Below are positions 9,754-18,498 of a DNA stretch of 64,000 bases, in pieces (position 1 is the first letter of the stretch; each line of letters begins with the position of its first letter). The notes beneath the pieces are model-generated. The model ran no database searches. It was given only the letters and a program-made list of their open reading frames with translations, and was not told the DNA's origin. Source of the stretch: Thermoanaerobacter pseudethanolicus ATCC 33223. GTDB taxonomy: Bacteria; Bacillota; Thermoanaerobacteria; Thermoanaerobacterales; Thermoanaerobacteraceae. Location of the stretch: NCBI RefSeq assembly GCF_000019085.1, contig NC_010321.1, positions 1,375,001-1,439,000 of the forward strand, given 5' to 3'. Both the position numbers and the translations under genes were made by a program.

Positions 9754-10674
9754 CTATTTGTTTCTCAATATTTCAATCAACCTTACAAAATACTCAGGAA
9801 GTGGAGCTTCAAACTCCATGTAAACTCCTTTTGTAGGATGCATAAATCCTAAAACACTTGAATGTAATGCCTGTCCTTCCAACTTAAACTTTTGCCTCTT
9901 AAAGCCATAAACATGGTCTCCTACAATAGGATGTCCTATATAAGCCATATGCACTCTTATCTGATGAGTCCTACCTGTCTTTATAACCGCCTCTACTAAT
10001 GTATTTTCTTTAAACCGCTCCAAAACTTTGTACAATGTAAGAGCATATCTTCCATCCTCTATTACAGCCATCTTTTTTCTGTCAACAGGGTGCCTTCCTA
10101 TAGGTGCCTCAATTTTCCCCTCTTCATCTTTTATAACTCCCTCTACAATAGCAACATATTTTTTAAAAACACTTCTCTCTTTTATTTGATTAGAAAGGCT
10201 TATGTGGGCCTTATCATTTTTAGCAACAACCATCACACCAGAGGTATCCTTATCAAGCCTGTGAACTATACCCGGCCTTAAAATGCCGTTAATTCCCGAT
10301 AAATTTTTACAGTGGTAAAGAAGTGCATTAACAAGTGTACCACTGTAATTACCCGGCGCCGGATGCACTACCATTCCCTGTGGCTTATTTATCACAATTA
10401 TATCATCGTCTTCATAAAGAATATCCAAAGGTATATCTTCTGGCAGTACATCAATTTTCTCTGCCTCTGGGACATTTAAAACAACCTCATCATTCTCTTT
10501 TACCTTGTAGCTGGGCTTTACCGTTTTACCATTTACAAAAACAAGCCCATCCACAATCAATTTTTTAATATAAGACCTTGTGTAATCTAATTCTGCCGCA
10601 AGAAAGACATCTATTCTCTTTCCTTCATCCTCTTTTTCTCCTTGCAAAACTATCTTATCTACTATGTTCATCAC
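9754..10674 (-). CDS. rluD: RluA/RluD-family pseudouridine synthase
   Basis: An S4 RNA-binding domain (about residues 15-75, KRIDVFLAAELDYTRSYIKKLI) precedes the catalytic domain with HRLDKDTSGVMVVAKN, which contains the conserved catalytic aspartate, and RTHQIRVHMAYIGHPIVGD. It isomerises uridines in 23S rRNA; the precise sites are not deducible. GTG (10674) or ATG (10671) could start it. It follows lspA with almost no gap, a common lspA-rluD pairing in Firmicutes. About 90 bp with no clear feature separates its end from the AIR-synthase-like gene. Confidence 0.9.
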   Translation of the reverse strand: MMNIVDKIVLQGEKEDEGKRIDVFLAAELDYTRSYIKKLIVDGLVFVNGKTVKPSYKVKENDEVVLNVPEAEKIDVLPEDIPLDILYEDDDIIVINKPQGMVVHPAPGNYSGTLVNALLYHCKNLSGINGILRPGIVHRLDKDTSGVMVVAKNDKAHISLSNQIKERSVFKKYVAIVEGVIKDEEGKIEAPIGRHPVDRKKMAVIEDGRYALTLYKVLERFKENTLVEAVIKTGRTHQIRVHMAYIGHPIVGDHVYGFKRQKFKLEGQALHSSVLGFMHPTKGVYMEFEAPLPEYFVRLIEILRNK

Positions 10675-10675
10675 A

Positions 10676-11110
10676 TCACGCCTTCTCCTTAAAAATCATA
10701 AGATATCCTAATATAATAGCTCCTATAACTATAAAAGAATCTGCAACATTAAAAACCGCAGGGAAAAATTTAAAATCAATAAAGTCTACAACATATCCCA
10801 ATCTAACTCTGTCAATAAGATTTCCAATAGCGCCACCTAAAATCATAGCAAGTGTATAATTATACACACTATTTTCCGGCAATTTAATCATAGAATAAAT
10901 CAACACAGCTCCTACAATTACTGTTATTATTATAAAAAAAAGAGTCTTATTCTGAAGCATCCCAAATGCCGCACCTTTATTCTCCACATAAGTAAGATGA
11001 AAAAAATTCTTTATAACCGGATAACTTCCTATAAGCATAAGGTACTTCACTGCAAGATACTTCGTCAATTGGTCAAGAAAAACCACAAAAGCTACAATAA
11101 CTATCGCCAA
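10676..11110 (-). CDS. lspA: Lipoprotein signal peptidase II
   Basis: Four-helix membrane aspartyl protease that cleaves prolipoproteins after lipidation. Visible are FFHLTYVENKGAAFGML, GGAIGNLIDRVRLGYVVDFIDF with the first catalytic Asp, and FNVADSFIVIGA with the second. The second TTG (11110) is preferred because GGAGG lies 8 bases upstream; the first TTG at 11116 is too close. A -10 TATAAT at 11173-11168 suggests its own promoter. Confidence 0.93.
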   Translation of the reverse strand: MAIVIVAFVVFLDQLTKYLAVKYLMLIGSYPVIKNFFHLTYVENKGAAFGMLQNKTLFFIIITVIVGAVLIYSMIKLPENSVYNYTLAMILGGAIGNLIDRVRLGYVVDFIDFKFFPAVFNVADSFIVIGAIILGYLMIFKEKA

Positions 11111-11303
11111 TGCCAATTCCTCCTATGTATTCATTTGTTTGAGTTGGCGTATTTGCCGTACGAATATATTATACAAGAAAATTGGGATTTAAACTATATG
11201 CTTTAAAAAGTAATAACTATGGGATATAATCATTATTGAAGGCATATGAAATTGTAGTCAATCTCGTCATAAAAAATTTAATATAAATTTAGGAGTGATA
11301 ATT

Positions 11304-11453
11304 ATGGAATTCCCAATAAAACATAATGTTTACACATTTACTGACTATCTTAAATTGGAAGAAGGTGAAAGAGTAGAATTAATTGAGGGTAACCTTGTAG
11401 CTATGTCCCCTTCACCTTCAAGAATAGTATCTACATTTTCTTTAACACAATAG
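11304..11453 (+). pseudogene. Uma2-family endonuclease N-terminal remnant
   Basis: A 49-codon frame behind AGGAGTGAT encodes TFTDYLKLEEGERVELIEG followed by a MSPSPS motif, the N-terminal signature of Uma2/DUF820 PD-(D/E)XK proteins, which are normally about 180-190 residues. It ends at TAG before the catalytic region, so it is a truncated copy. The ribosome site is intact, so a short peptide could still be made. Confidence 0.7.
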
Positions 11454-11477
11454 TTTACATAAATCTTTTATGATTTA

Positions 11478-12449
11478 TTAACCTTCCACCTCTTTTAATT
11501 TTTCCGCTACATCTAAAAAATTACTGTCCTCCACATAAATCTTTTGAAATTGCTTTAACGCCTTTTCTTTTTGCCCCAGTTTCCTATAAACTGTACCCAA
11601 CAAATACCTATACACCTTCATCTCCTCAGTATCAGTTTTTCTCTTCCTCATCGGTCCTTTTTCTAAAACCGCTAAAGCCATATCAGGTTTGTTAAGTTCT
11701 ATATAACAATCAGCCATTGCATTAATTACAAACAAATTATTCTTATACTCCTCTGGCAATAAATTCATAAGTTCAAGTGCCTTTTGGTATTGCCCAACTT
11801 TAATTAAAAGATTAATATAATGAGTTTTTGCCTCCAAATCCTCCGGATACTTAAAAAGATATTTTTCAAAGCACTCATTAGCTTTTTCATCTTCTCCTAA
11901 ATGGATATAAATAATTCCAATCTCTTTATACAAAGAAATTGCATCTGGTTCTATTTCAATAACTTTTAAAAAATTATCTAAAGCACTTTTATAATCTCCA
12001 CGATTATAAGCCACCTTACCCTTCTCAAAGAAAGAAACTGCCTTTGAAATAGGTTTTTTACTTAACGCGTAAAAATAAAACGCAAAAATTATAAATCCTA
12101 ATATTCCCAAGGGAGTATATGTAAATAGCAATATAAAAGAAGCAATAAACAACAAATAATGAGGAGCTTTTGAAGGCATTTTTTTCAATATTTCTGGTGG
12201 ATAAGTTATACTAACATTATTTATTTGAGTGTTAGGTGAAGAACTGACTTGTTTTTTCTTTTTATTTAAATAATTGATGGTATAAAGACCTGTCCCCGGA
12301 ATCCCAAAAGAAGTATAAACTCCCCGGGGACCTACCCCTATTCTCGCACCTCTTTTCCCTACACTAAAACCTATACCGCTTTTACTGACATTTATTCTAA
12401 CTCCTTTACCCAGACTAATACTTCTTCTAAATCTCCAGCTCACTTTCAA
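11478..12449 (-). CDS. DUF4236 domain protein with membrane segment and TPR repeats
   Basis: The N-terminal 55 residues match DUF4236: WRFRRSISLGKGVRINVSKSG followed by GVYTSFGIPGTGLYT. Two hydrophobic segments lie at about residues 95-135, then at least four TPR-like repeats (AYNRGDYKSALDNFLKVIEIEP and similar). This suggests a membrane-anchored scaffold. Function is unknown. The longest start is TTG at 12449, but GTG at 12443 gives a more usual start directly before the DUF4236 sequence. It is a lone gene between an Uma2 remnant and a DUF2357 gene. Confidence 0.65.
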   Translation of the reverse strand: MKVSWRFRRSISLGKGVRINVSKSGIGFSVGKRGARIGVGPRGVYTSFGIPGTGLYTINYLNKKKKQVSSSPNTQINNVSITYPPEILKKMPSKAPHYLLFIASFILLFTYTPLGILGFIIFAFYFYALSKKPISKAVSFFEKGKVAYNRGDYKSALDNFLKVIEIEPDAISLYKEIGIIYIHLGEDEKANECFEKYLFKYPEDLEAKTHYINLLIKVGQYQKALELMNLLPEEYKNNLFVINAMADCYIELNKPDMALAVLEKGPMRKRKTDTEEMKVYRYLLGTVYRKLGQKEKALKQFQKIYVEDSNFLDVAEKLKEVEG

Positions 12450-12547
12450 TTATACCTCCTCTAAATTACGGATCCAATTAAAAGATATCTTCTATCGCTT
12501 TAAAAATTTCCTATACATCGGCATTATTTCTTCCAATTTTAAATGAA

Positions 12548-14404
12548 TTATTGCTGTATTTCTCTTCTTATCCTCTTTATAATTGCATTGGGTCTTTTTG
12601 AAAATTCTTCTATAGGTATTTTGTCTCGTAAAATATCATCTTTATAGATATTATAATAACCCTCATTTATAAATATCGTTAAATTCCCTATTTTAAAGCC
12701 TGTTATTTTTGTATTTTCGTCAATCATTTTACTATTAATATTGACTTTTAAAAATTCTTCTTGATGCTCATACAACCTCTTAAGTTCCAAATAAAGTCTA
12801 TAGTCTTCTTTTGTTTTTATACAAAGTTCTGATACGTTTTTTGCATTCTTAAGAAGAAACAAATTAGTATATATACGATTTGTAACTCCAAAAGGACCAC
12901 AAGTAATAGGTCTTTCAAGCTTATTCCATTCTTCTATTTCAAATTTCACATATAACTCATCAGAATCCTTTGGTATTTCTTTTATATCTTTCCTTTTTAC
13001 TATTTCAAAACCTTTTATCCTACCATAATAGTGTATCCCAGCTTCTTTATCAAATTTTTTGATTGACTGGTATATCGCAACATATTTAAACTTGATACCG
13101 CTAGACTTAATATTTTTATAAGGTATATGATAAAAATTATATTTGAGATTTATATCAAGCTGCTCTTTACTTGACAACGGAGCAACAAGTACTTCTTTAT
13201 CATCAAACTTTACTTGATCAAGGTATTCATATGTACCACCTTGAAAAACTGAATCTTCAAAAGCTGATTCAAAAGAATTATTTATAAGGTCATCTATGAG
13301 TTTCTCAACAAGCTTAGTAGAACCAGGTAAAAATGGCAGTCCTCCCACATTAACTTTTTCATTACTTTTATAAAAATGATGTTCTTTATATTTTTCTTCG
13401 TCAGAATATGGAAACAATACAAAAGCCCCGAAAACCATTCTCTCAAAATTTTTATTATTTTTATTTTCATACACAATGGCATCACGGTATCTATGCATAG
13501 TGTTTATATCCTCTTCTTCCGGACCTGGAGAACGATATTTATTATAATAATCTGTATCAACAACTGCAGGATTTATTTTGTATTTTGCATCAAGTACATA
13601 TTTAAATATAGTGTTTGATCCAACTTTACTCAACGATAATATACTATCAGGCATTTGAGGTGTAGTTGGGATATTATCATATTTAAATTTCTTATTGTAC
13701 ACTAGGGAATATATCTCCCCATTTTTTGGATTTTGATATTCAACACGAGTCTCCTCGCCTTTTGTCAAAGTAACAGTAAGTCCTCGATTATTAAATTTAA
13801 TAATACCTTGCTTTACAAGATTATATTTTTCTCTCAATATTGAATTAAGTTTGATAAAACACCAATATTCATATAATATAGCCAAATCTTTCATAGATAT
13901 TTTAAAAATGTATTCCCTTATCATAAGTCCCTTTAAAAGCATAATATAATATTTATAAACATCCTTGTATCCTGGCGACATATTAAGCACAAGGGAAAGT
14001 GAATTCATAGTATATATATCTCCAACACCTTTCAAAAAACTGTAATTTAAATGCCTTCCAAGCTTATATATCATCGCTTCAATGCTTTTTTTAATCTTTT
14101 CATCAACAATACTTGATTCTTTTTCATAATTTTTCTTAACTAAATTAAGCTTTTTTATTATAGATTTTATAATGTATTTTACCAATCTGTTTTCATATGT
14201 ATCATAGGTAACAGAACTCTTTACAGAGCAAACTTTGTCAACTATTATTTCCCCATCGATGTTCTTCACATATTGAGGATGCTTGTTAATCCATTTTATT
14301 CCCTCTCTGTCAACCCTTTTTGCAGTATAATATTTTAGTATTTCCCTATCTTTTTTTAACTTGAATTCGGCAAGTAGCAAGCAAATTAAAAATTCAATTT
14401 CCAT
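12548..14404 (-). CDS. DUF2357 / PD-(D/E)XK nuclease-like protein, probably N-terminally truncated
   Basis: This 618-residue protein has the DUF2357-type segment SSVTYDTYENRLVKYIIKSI near residue 65. A predicted nuclease region contains KYVLDAKYKI, a DxK-like core, and HRYRDAIVY. The C-terminal part (VLVAPLSSKEQLDINL) is typical of the same family. Members often pair with McrB-like GTPases in defence loci, but no partner is present. There is no ribosome site before the ATG, an in-frame TAA lies 27 bases upstream, and an IS1380-type gene begins about 190 bp away. Loss of the true N-terminus is therefore likely. It may be inactive. Confidence 0.6.
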   Translation of the reverse strand: MEIEFLICLLLAEFKLKKDREILKYYTAKRVDREGIKWINKHPQYVKNIDGEIIVDKVCSVKSSVTYDTYENRLVKYIIKSIIKKLNLVKKNYEKESSIVDEKIKKSIEAMIYKLGRHLNYSFLKGVGDIYTMNSLSLVLNMSPGYKDVYKYYIMLLKGLMIREYIFKISMKDLAILYEYWCFIKLNSILREKYNLVKQGIIKFNNRGLTVTLTKGEETRVEYQNPKNGEIYSLVYNKKFKYDNIPTTPQMPDSILSLSKVGSNTIFKYVLDAKYKINPAVVDTDYYNKYRSPGPEEEDINTMHRYRDAIVYENKNNKNFERMVFGAFVLFPYSDEEKYKEHHFYKSNEKVNVGGLPFLPGSTKLVEKLIDDLINNSFESAFEDSVFQGGTYEYLDQVKFDDKEVLVAPLSSKEQLDINLKYNFYHIPYKNIKSSGIKFKYVAIYQSIKKFDKEAGIHYYGRIKGFEIVKRKDIKEIPKDSDELYVKFEIEEWNKLERPITCGPFGVTNRIYTNLFLLKNAKNVSELCIKTKEDYRLYLELKRLYEHQEEFLKVNINSKMIDENTKITGFKIGNLTIFINEGYYNIYKDDILRDKIPIEEFSKRPNAIIKRIRREIQQ

Positions 14405-14593
14405 GAATGTAAAAAAAACGGTGTTTTGTTATAAGTTTTGCACTTTGATAACTGCATATTTACATTGAAAGAATAAAAGCTATATCCTTTTTTACAGTTA
14501 ATTTACTCTTTTAAGGTATAGCAAAGCTAACCGTCTACTTGATATGGCGGTTTCTATCATTTGGTATATTTTTTGGTATATTCTATGTGTTTA

Positions 14594-15991
14594 CTATGTT
14601 AAGCAAAATACCATTAGTGCTTTTCGTATATACGTTATCACAGTTTTAAGAAACGGATTATTAGGATAACGTATATGCCTATAACGTCCTTTCCCAACAA
14701 GATTACCAGGTACATTATATAATATTCGCCTTATTGTGGTTATCTCATGATGACTCATAAACTCTGGCAAGATAGTCCTTTTGAACCAATTATGGAGATT
14801 GTAAGCGATCATTTTGATAAGCAAAAATATTTCGTTGCAAAATTTGTTTCTTTGACTGTTTTTTGAAAAAGCAAATCCTTCTTTTAGTTCATCTATTTTG
14901 TTTTCAATGTCGCAGCGTTGGTTGTATTCATGAAATATTTCTTCAGGTGTCATGTACTCAATATTTGTTACTATAGCTTGATATTCATATTTGAATTCGT
15001 CTATATCCATACAAATCTGCCCTGTTTTGGGCTGTGGCAGTTTTTTGCGTATAATCACAATTCTGCGTACTTTATCCCATTTAGGCATTTTTGCATATAT
15101 TTCATTTACACTAAAGGTTTTATCTATTTCAGTCCAAGGATAAAGGTGTTCTCTTTGATTGACATAGTCTATAAAGCATCTGATCCATGCCTGATTTTTA
15201 GCTTTCATTACATATTCATAACCTTTAGATTCAAAATACAGCATATTATCGTAGTCAAATGCTCCACGGTCAACGCGTACTCGCTTAATTATCCAATTTT
15301 CAGGAAGCTGTTCTTCGCAAGATTTTACAAAATCTAAGAAACCATGATTTGTGTGATGTTTACCTTCTTCAAGAGTAACATTAACAAGTTCATCAGTATT
15401 AGCAATAATGCCGATTTTCTCTTTGAAAGATGGTCGACCATGGTACCTTGGATTATAACCTACTGAAGCACCTTCCTGCTCTCCAAATATAGTACAAACT
15501 GTATCATCAAAATTCATAATGACTTCACGTTTCGTTCCTTTAGATTGCAAGGAAAGCAAAGTCTTGTTAATAAGTCTTAATTCTTCAAGAGAACTTTCAG
15601 GCAAAGCTTTAATTAAGTCTCTGCATACTTTTTCGCTGGGAACTTTATGCCCTTTAATTTCTGTGTATGCATTATCATATCTTAGTTGGTCCATGTGAAG
15701 AAAGCGGGTATTCCCTTGAATTACAGAATCAATCATAAAGTCAATAATCTCGGCTGGTTGAAAAACAGCATTTGGTGCTTTTTTAAAGGATAATATGCTT
15801 GAAAGAATTTTATTAAAGCCGATTTTTTCTTTAAATGCTTGGATATAGGTGAAAGTTACATTGTTTGATACTGTAAAATTATCAAAAGTTGCTGGCAAAA
15901 TATATTTTGAAAACCCCTTTTCTTTTGTAAGATTAAGTGTTAAACTCATATTATGGAGATTCTCCTTTCTGTTAATGTTTTTGTTTGACAC
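14594..15991 (-). mobile_element. IS1380-family-like transposase
   Basis: A 465-residue DDE transposase. NFDDTVCTIFGEQEGASVGYNP carries the first acidic residue, RVRVDRGAFDYD the second, and QRCDIENKIDELKEGF the glutamate region; these resemble IS1380 transposases. The frame is intact. Terminal inverted repeats could not be fixed by eye, so the element ends are not given. It probably landed upstream of the DUF2357 gene and also cut the small minus-strand remnant at 16054-16209. Confidence 0.75.
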
Positions 15992-16053
15992 TTAAATTTT
16001 ATCAGAAAAAGGGGAATCTCCATATATTTTTTGTAAAAAATTTTTCACTTAAT

Positions 16054-16209
16054 TTAGCCCTCAAATGGCTCTATTTGGGCATTTCGTAAATTCACTTGCC
16101 GAATCCAAGGTAAACATTGTTTAGTGAATTCTTTATTACTCATTAACCAAAGTCTTTTGAATAATTTTTTGCAATATTTTCTCAAATACTTTATTGAGCT
16201 ATTTACCAC
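16054..16209 (-). pseudogene. Unrecognised C-terminal protein remnant
   Basis: From a GTG at 16209, a 51-codon frame ends at TAA 16054. It is basic and looks like the tail of a larger protein (KYCKKLFKRLWL, CLPWIRQVNLRNAQIEPF). No ribosome site precedes the GTG and an in-frame stop lies shortly upstream. It stops just before the IS1380-type element. I do not recognise the family. The following 16210-16366 holds no gene I can support. Confidence 0.3.
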
Positions 16210-16366
16210 GATATTATTGACAAAAAAGTGAAGCTAAGCAAAAAGCAATTTAAATAATAACAAGTAGATATAGATACGTTTTTAGATCCTCATTAATATC
16301 GTCATTATTACGGTTTATAATTACTAAATTATTACAGTTTATAATTACTAACTAATTATAATTGGA

Positions 16367-16409
16367 TTTTTCCTCCAAAGGGCAAAACAGCCCCTTGGAG
16401 GAAATTTTG
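16367..16409. terminator. Hairpin after small peptide gene
   Basis: A 15-bp stem (TTTCCTCCAA-G-GGGC against GCCC-T-TTGGAGGAAA, one G-U) lies 2-20 bases after the small peptide stop. The T-rich flank is better on the plus strand, so it may act in either direction or as an RNA 3' stabiliser. Confidence 0.55.
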
Positions 16410-16410
16410 T

Positions 16411-16491
16411 TTACTTGTCTATTACCCCAGATCCGAAAAATCCAAGGCACCATCCCATCGGGGTAACAGAAGAAAATGTTATCTTCTGCAT
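16411..16491 (-). CDS. Small peptide (26 aa), unknown role
   Basis: The ATG at 16491 has an excellent GGAGGAGGTG site 6 bases upstream and encodes 26 residues, including TPMGWCLGFFGSG, before TAA. A 19-bp hairpin lies upstream and a strong hairpin downstream, so it is a self-contained unit. It is also downstream of a second small frame (16604-16751) and a consensus promoter (16821-16793). The single Cys next to Trp and the Gly/Phe-rich core could suit a secreted or modified peptide, but nothing visible proves a function. Confidence 0.5.
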   Translation of the reverse strand: MQKITFSSVTPMGWCLGFFGSGVIDK

Positions 16492-16524
16492 ATTTTCACC
16501 TCCTCCTAAGCAATTTTTATGTTG

Positions 16525-16567
16525 AGCACATCTCAAAACTTTTTACATAAAAGTTTTGAGATGTGCT
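16525..16567. repeat. 19-bp perfect inverted repeat with 5-nt loop
   Basis: AGCACATCTCAAAACTTTT pairs perfectly with its complement at 16549-16567. It lies between two small minus-strand frames and ahead of the ribosome site of the 26-aa peptide. It could be a partial terminator, a processing site or an mRNA stabiliser. Confidence 0.8.
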
Positions 16568-16603
16568 TCTAGCCTTTTTGAAATACATTTTTGCTTTACT
16601 TTT

Positions 16604-16751
16604 TTACTTATCTACAACTACAGAATGATAATATATCGCATCCTTTTCTCCACATGGTCCCATACTTCCATCATTTCCTAGCACACTAATACACCATGAA
16701 TATACTAAAAGAGTAACTATAGAAAAAATAACTAATAATTTTTCTCCTCAT
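16604..16751 (-). pseudogene. Small exported-peptide gene with 1-nt frameshift in an A5 run
   Basis: An ATG at 16751 behind GGGGAGG starts MRRK. Removing one A from the following A5 run would continue LLVIFSIVTLLVYSWCISV, a clear hydrophobic signal-like helix, then a short polar tail with GPCGEKDAIYYH and TAA at 16604 (about 48 residues in all). As written, the frame closes after about 21 codons. It may be decayed, a sequencing slip, or read by slippage. It shares the promoter at 16821-16793 with the 26-aa peptide gene. Confidence 0.45.
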
Positions 16752-16792
16752 ACCTCCCCTTGCCTCCCTTTACTTTTCCTTCTCTTACCTAT

Positions 16793-16821
16793 ATAATATA
16801 TGGTAAGTTAAACAATTTCAA
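16793..16821 (-). promoter_or_regulatory. Promoter of the small-peptide unit
   Basis: TTGAAA (16821-16816), exactly 17 bases, TATTAT (16798-16793), 42 bp before the first small frame. Confidence 0.55.
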
Positions 16822-16852
16822 CCCGAATTGATTCTGGGTGGTGTGTTAAAAA

Positions 16853-17044
16853 ATGGATGGATTTTATTACGATTTAGAAGCTTTTAGCAATGAACTAAGG
16901 GATAATAGTTTCAGGGCCAGTAAAATTAACTATTATAGGAATGAAAAAGGGCTGTTTAAAATAAATTGTCTGAAAATTCAAACTTTATTTGAATGTGAAT
17001 ATAAATATGTTCATTTTTTACATGATATAAAAGGCTGTCTATAG
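16853..17044 (+). other. Doubtful small ORF (63 aa) and adjacent fragment
   Basis: A 63-codon frame (MDGFYYDLEAFSNEL...) follows GGTGGTG, but I recognise no family. A second frame at 17053-17187 in another phase (KALDFEKAYVRNINSVSNL) may be a further piece of the same decayed gene. No terminator or operon partner is evident. It could be a remnant or chance. Confidence 0.25.
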
Positions 17045-17426
17045 ATTAAGGATTGAATCAGAAAGATAAATTTAGTTTTAAGGCCCTAGATTTTGAAAAA
17101 GCTTATGTCAGAAATATTAATTCTGTTAGCAACCTTGATACTTTTAGCCATATTACTTTACCTACCACCACAATTGTAACTAGTTAAGTTTCGTATACAT
17201 CGCAGCATGTACTAACATCTGCTGAGTATCGCTTATATTAGGTCCGTTAACTTATCCACACAGGAGGATTTTCAAATGGAATTACACCAACTAAAGTTGC
17301 ACTCTTTCAAGGAGTGAATCAAGTAAAGAATCTGCGCTCAGAAGCCCTAGTTCTTCAAAACGTAGTCTGGCCTTTCCCAGGTCTATCATAATCTTGACAC
17401 CTCCATACGGGCACCAATTGGGCACC

Positions 17427-17467
17427 AAAAAAGGGTTCTGGTACCTTGCCGGATACCTAGAACCCTT
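17427..17467 (-). terminator. Terminator of smpB-tmRNA-tRNA unit
   Basis: On the minus strand, AAGGGTTCT (plus GGTA) pairs with (TACC plus) AGAACCCTT and is followed by TTTT, 9 bp after the tRNA CCA end. Confidence 0.8.
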
Positions 17468-17475
17468 GATTTTTC

Positions 17476-17551
17476 TGGTGGAGCTGATGGGACTTGAACC
17501 CACGACTTCCACAATGCCATTGTGGCGCTCTCCCAACTGAGCTACAGCCCC
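17476..17551 (-). tRNA. tRNA-Ala (anticodon GGC)
   Basis: A 76-nt cloverleaf with encoded CCA. The acceptor stem GGGGCTG/CAGCTCC has the alanine-specific G3-U70 pair. The anticodon stem CCACA/TGTGG closes the loop ATGGCAT, anticodon GGC. The T arm contains GGTTCAAGTCC. It lies 11 bp after tmRNA. Confidence 0.95.
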
Positions 17552-17562
17552 ATATTTATTTT

Positions 17563-17915
17563 TGGTGGAGGTGCGGGGAGTCGAACCCCGGTCCGAAGGC
17601 GTCACAGTAAAAGCTTCTCCGAGCGCAGTCGCTGTTTTAATTTTCCCTCAGCGGTTCTCCCAGCGACAGGATAACCGCCTCGGTAGCTTCATAAGTTCCG
17701 GTTTTGCCCCGAAGCCTGAGCAAAACCAGTTCCCCACTCTTTTGACGCCCAATCCTGAAACGTGGGCATTTCAGGTTGGACGGCTACCTTAAATTAGGCA
17801 GCGTAAGCTAATTCTCTGTCTGCGTTTATTTTTACTCCACCGTTTTTACGAGCTGGCGGACAACTCGGCTCGCTACTTTTACCTCGACTGCCCCCGTCGA
17901 AACCAGTACACCCCC
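17563..17915 (-). ncRNA. ssrA: Transfer-messenger RNA
   Basis: A 353-nt tmRNA. The 5' GGGGGTG pairs with the 3' CACCTCC followed by ACCA, keeping the alanine-type G3-U70 pair, and the T arm GGTTCGACTCC is intact. The internal tag frame ends NADRELAYAA then TAA; the exact resume codon is uncertain. It rescues stalled ribosomes with SmpB, whose gene ends 3 bp upstream. Confidence 0.95.
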
Positions 17916-17918
17916 ATG

Positions 17919-18389
17919 TTATATGCCTAATTGTTTTTCTTTAAAGTGTTTTTCTAATTCACTTTTTGCATCTCTTCTCGCAATATCTTCTCTCTTATCG
18001 TAGAGTTTTTTACCTCTCGCTACAGCTAATTCGACTTTGACAAGGCCTCGCTTTAAATAAAGCTTTGTAGGAATTAAAGTGTAACCCTTCCTTGTCACAT
18101 AACCAATTAGTTTATTAATCTCATGTCTATTGAGAAGTAATTTTCTAGTCCTTAAGGGGTCTTTATTAAATATATTGCCTTTTTCATAAGGACTTATATG
18201 CATATTATAAAGATAAACTTCGTTGTTTTCAACTCTTGCAAAGCTATCTTTTAAATTGACTTTCCCCATCCTAATAGATTTAACTTCAGTTCCACTAAGC
18301 ACTATTCCTGCTTCATAAGTTTCTTCAATGAAGTAATCATGGTAAGCTTTTTTGTTTTGAGCGATTATTTTAATTTCTTCCTTCGCCAA
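17919..18389 (-). CDS. smpB: SsrA-binding protein
   Basis: SmpB binds tmRNA and places it in the empty A site of stalled ribosomes. The 156 residues include [32 protein letters not shown] and the basic tail [16 protein letters not shown], both diagnostic. Translation starts at TTG behind GAGGGTG. It has its own promoter (18490-18463) although rnr ends only about 110 bp upstream. The order rnr-smpB-ssrA is common in Firmicutes and links RNA decay to ribosome rescue. Confidence 0.95.
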   Translation of the reverse strand: MAKEEIKIIAQNKKAYHDYFIEETYEAGIVLSGTEVKSIRMGKVNLKDSFARVENNEVYLYNMHISPYEKGNIFNKDPLRTRKLLLNRHEINKLIGYVTRKGYTLIPTKLYLKRGLVKVELAVARGKKLYDKREDIARRDAKSELEKHFKEKQLGI

Positions 18390-18418
18390 ATTTTAAACAC
18401 CCTCTTTAGGAGAAAATT

Positions 18419-18445
18419 GCCCTACTTGTGTGTCACAAATAGGGC
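18419..18445 (-). terminator. Hairpin in smpB leader
   Basis: GCCCTA-T-TTGTG / CACAA-G-TAGGGC with a 3-base loop, followed by AATTTT. It lies after the smpB promoter, so it could attenuate smpB or end rnr read-through. Confidence 0.5.
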
Positions 18446-18462
18446 ACCCTCATCGCTATTAT

Positions 18463-18490
18463 ATTATAACACATTTTTAAATAGTGTCAA
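18463..18490 (-). promoter_or_regulatory. Promoter of smpB
   Basis: Consensus TTGACA (18490-18485), 16-base spacer, TATAAT (18468-18463). Confidence 0.75.
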
Positions 18491-18498
18491 TATATGTT

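Noticed and set aside
14405-14593. Terminal inverted repeats of the IS1380-type element
   Set aside because: Only a short TTTTTTACA match with the other side was found; not enough to define ends.
17245-17322. Plus-strand frame starting MELHQLK behind CAGGAGGAT
   Set aside because: Only 13 codons before TGA; may be the start of a lost transposase, but no family can be supported.
17291-17389. Minus-strand 32-codon frame (MIDLGKARLRFEELG...) with GGAGG upstream
   Set aside because: Lies after the tmRNA/tRNA terminator, no recognised family and no promoter; the longer frame to 17605 simply reads across the tRNA.
17562-17792. 76-aa plus-strand ORF
   Set aside because: Entirely antisense to tmRNA; its length comes from the structured RNA.
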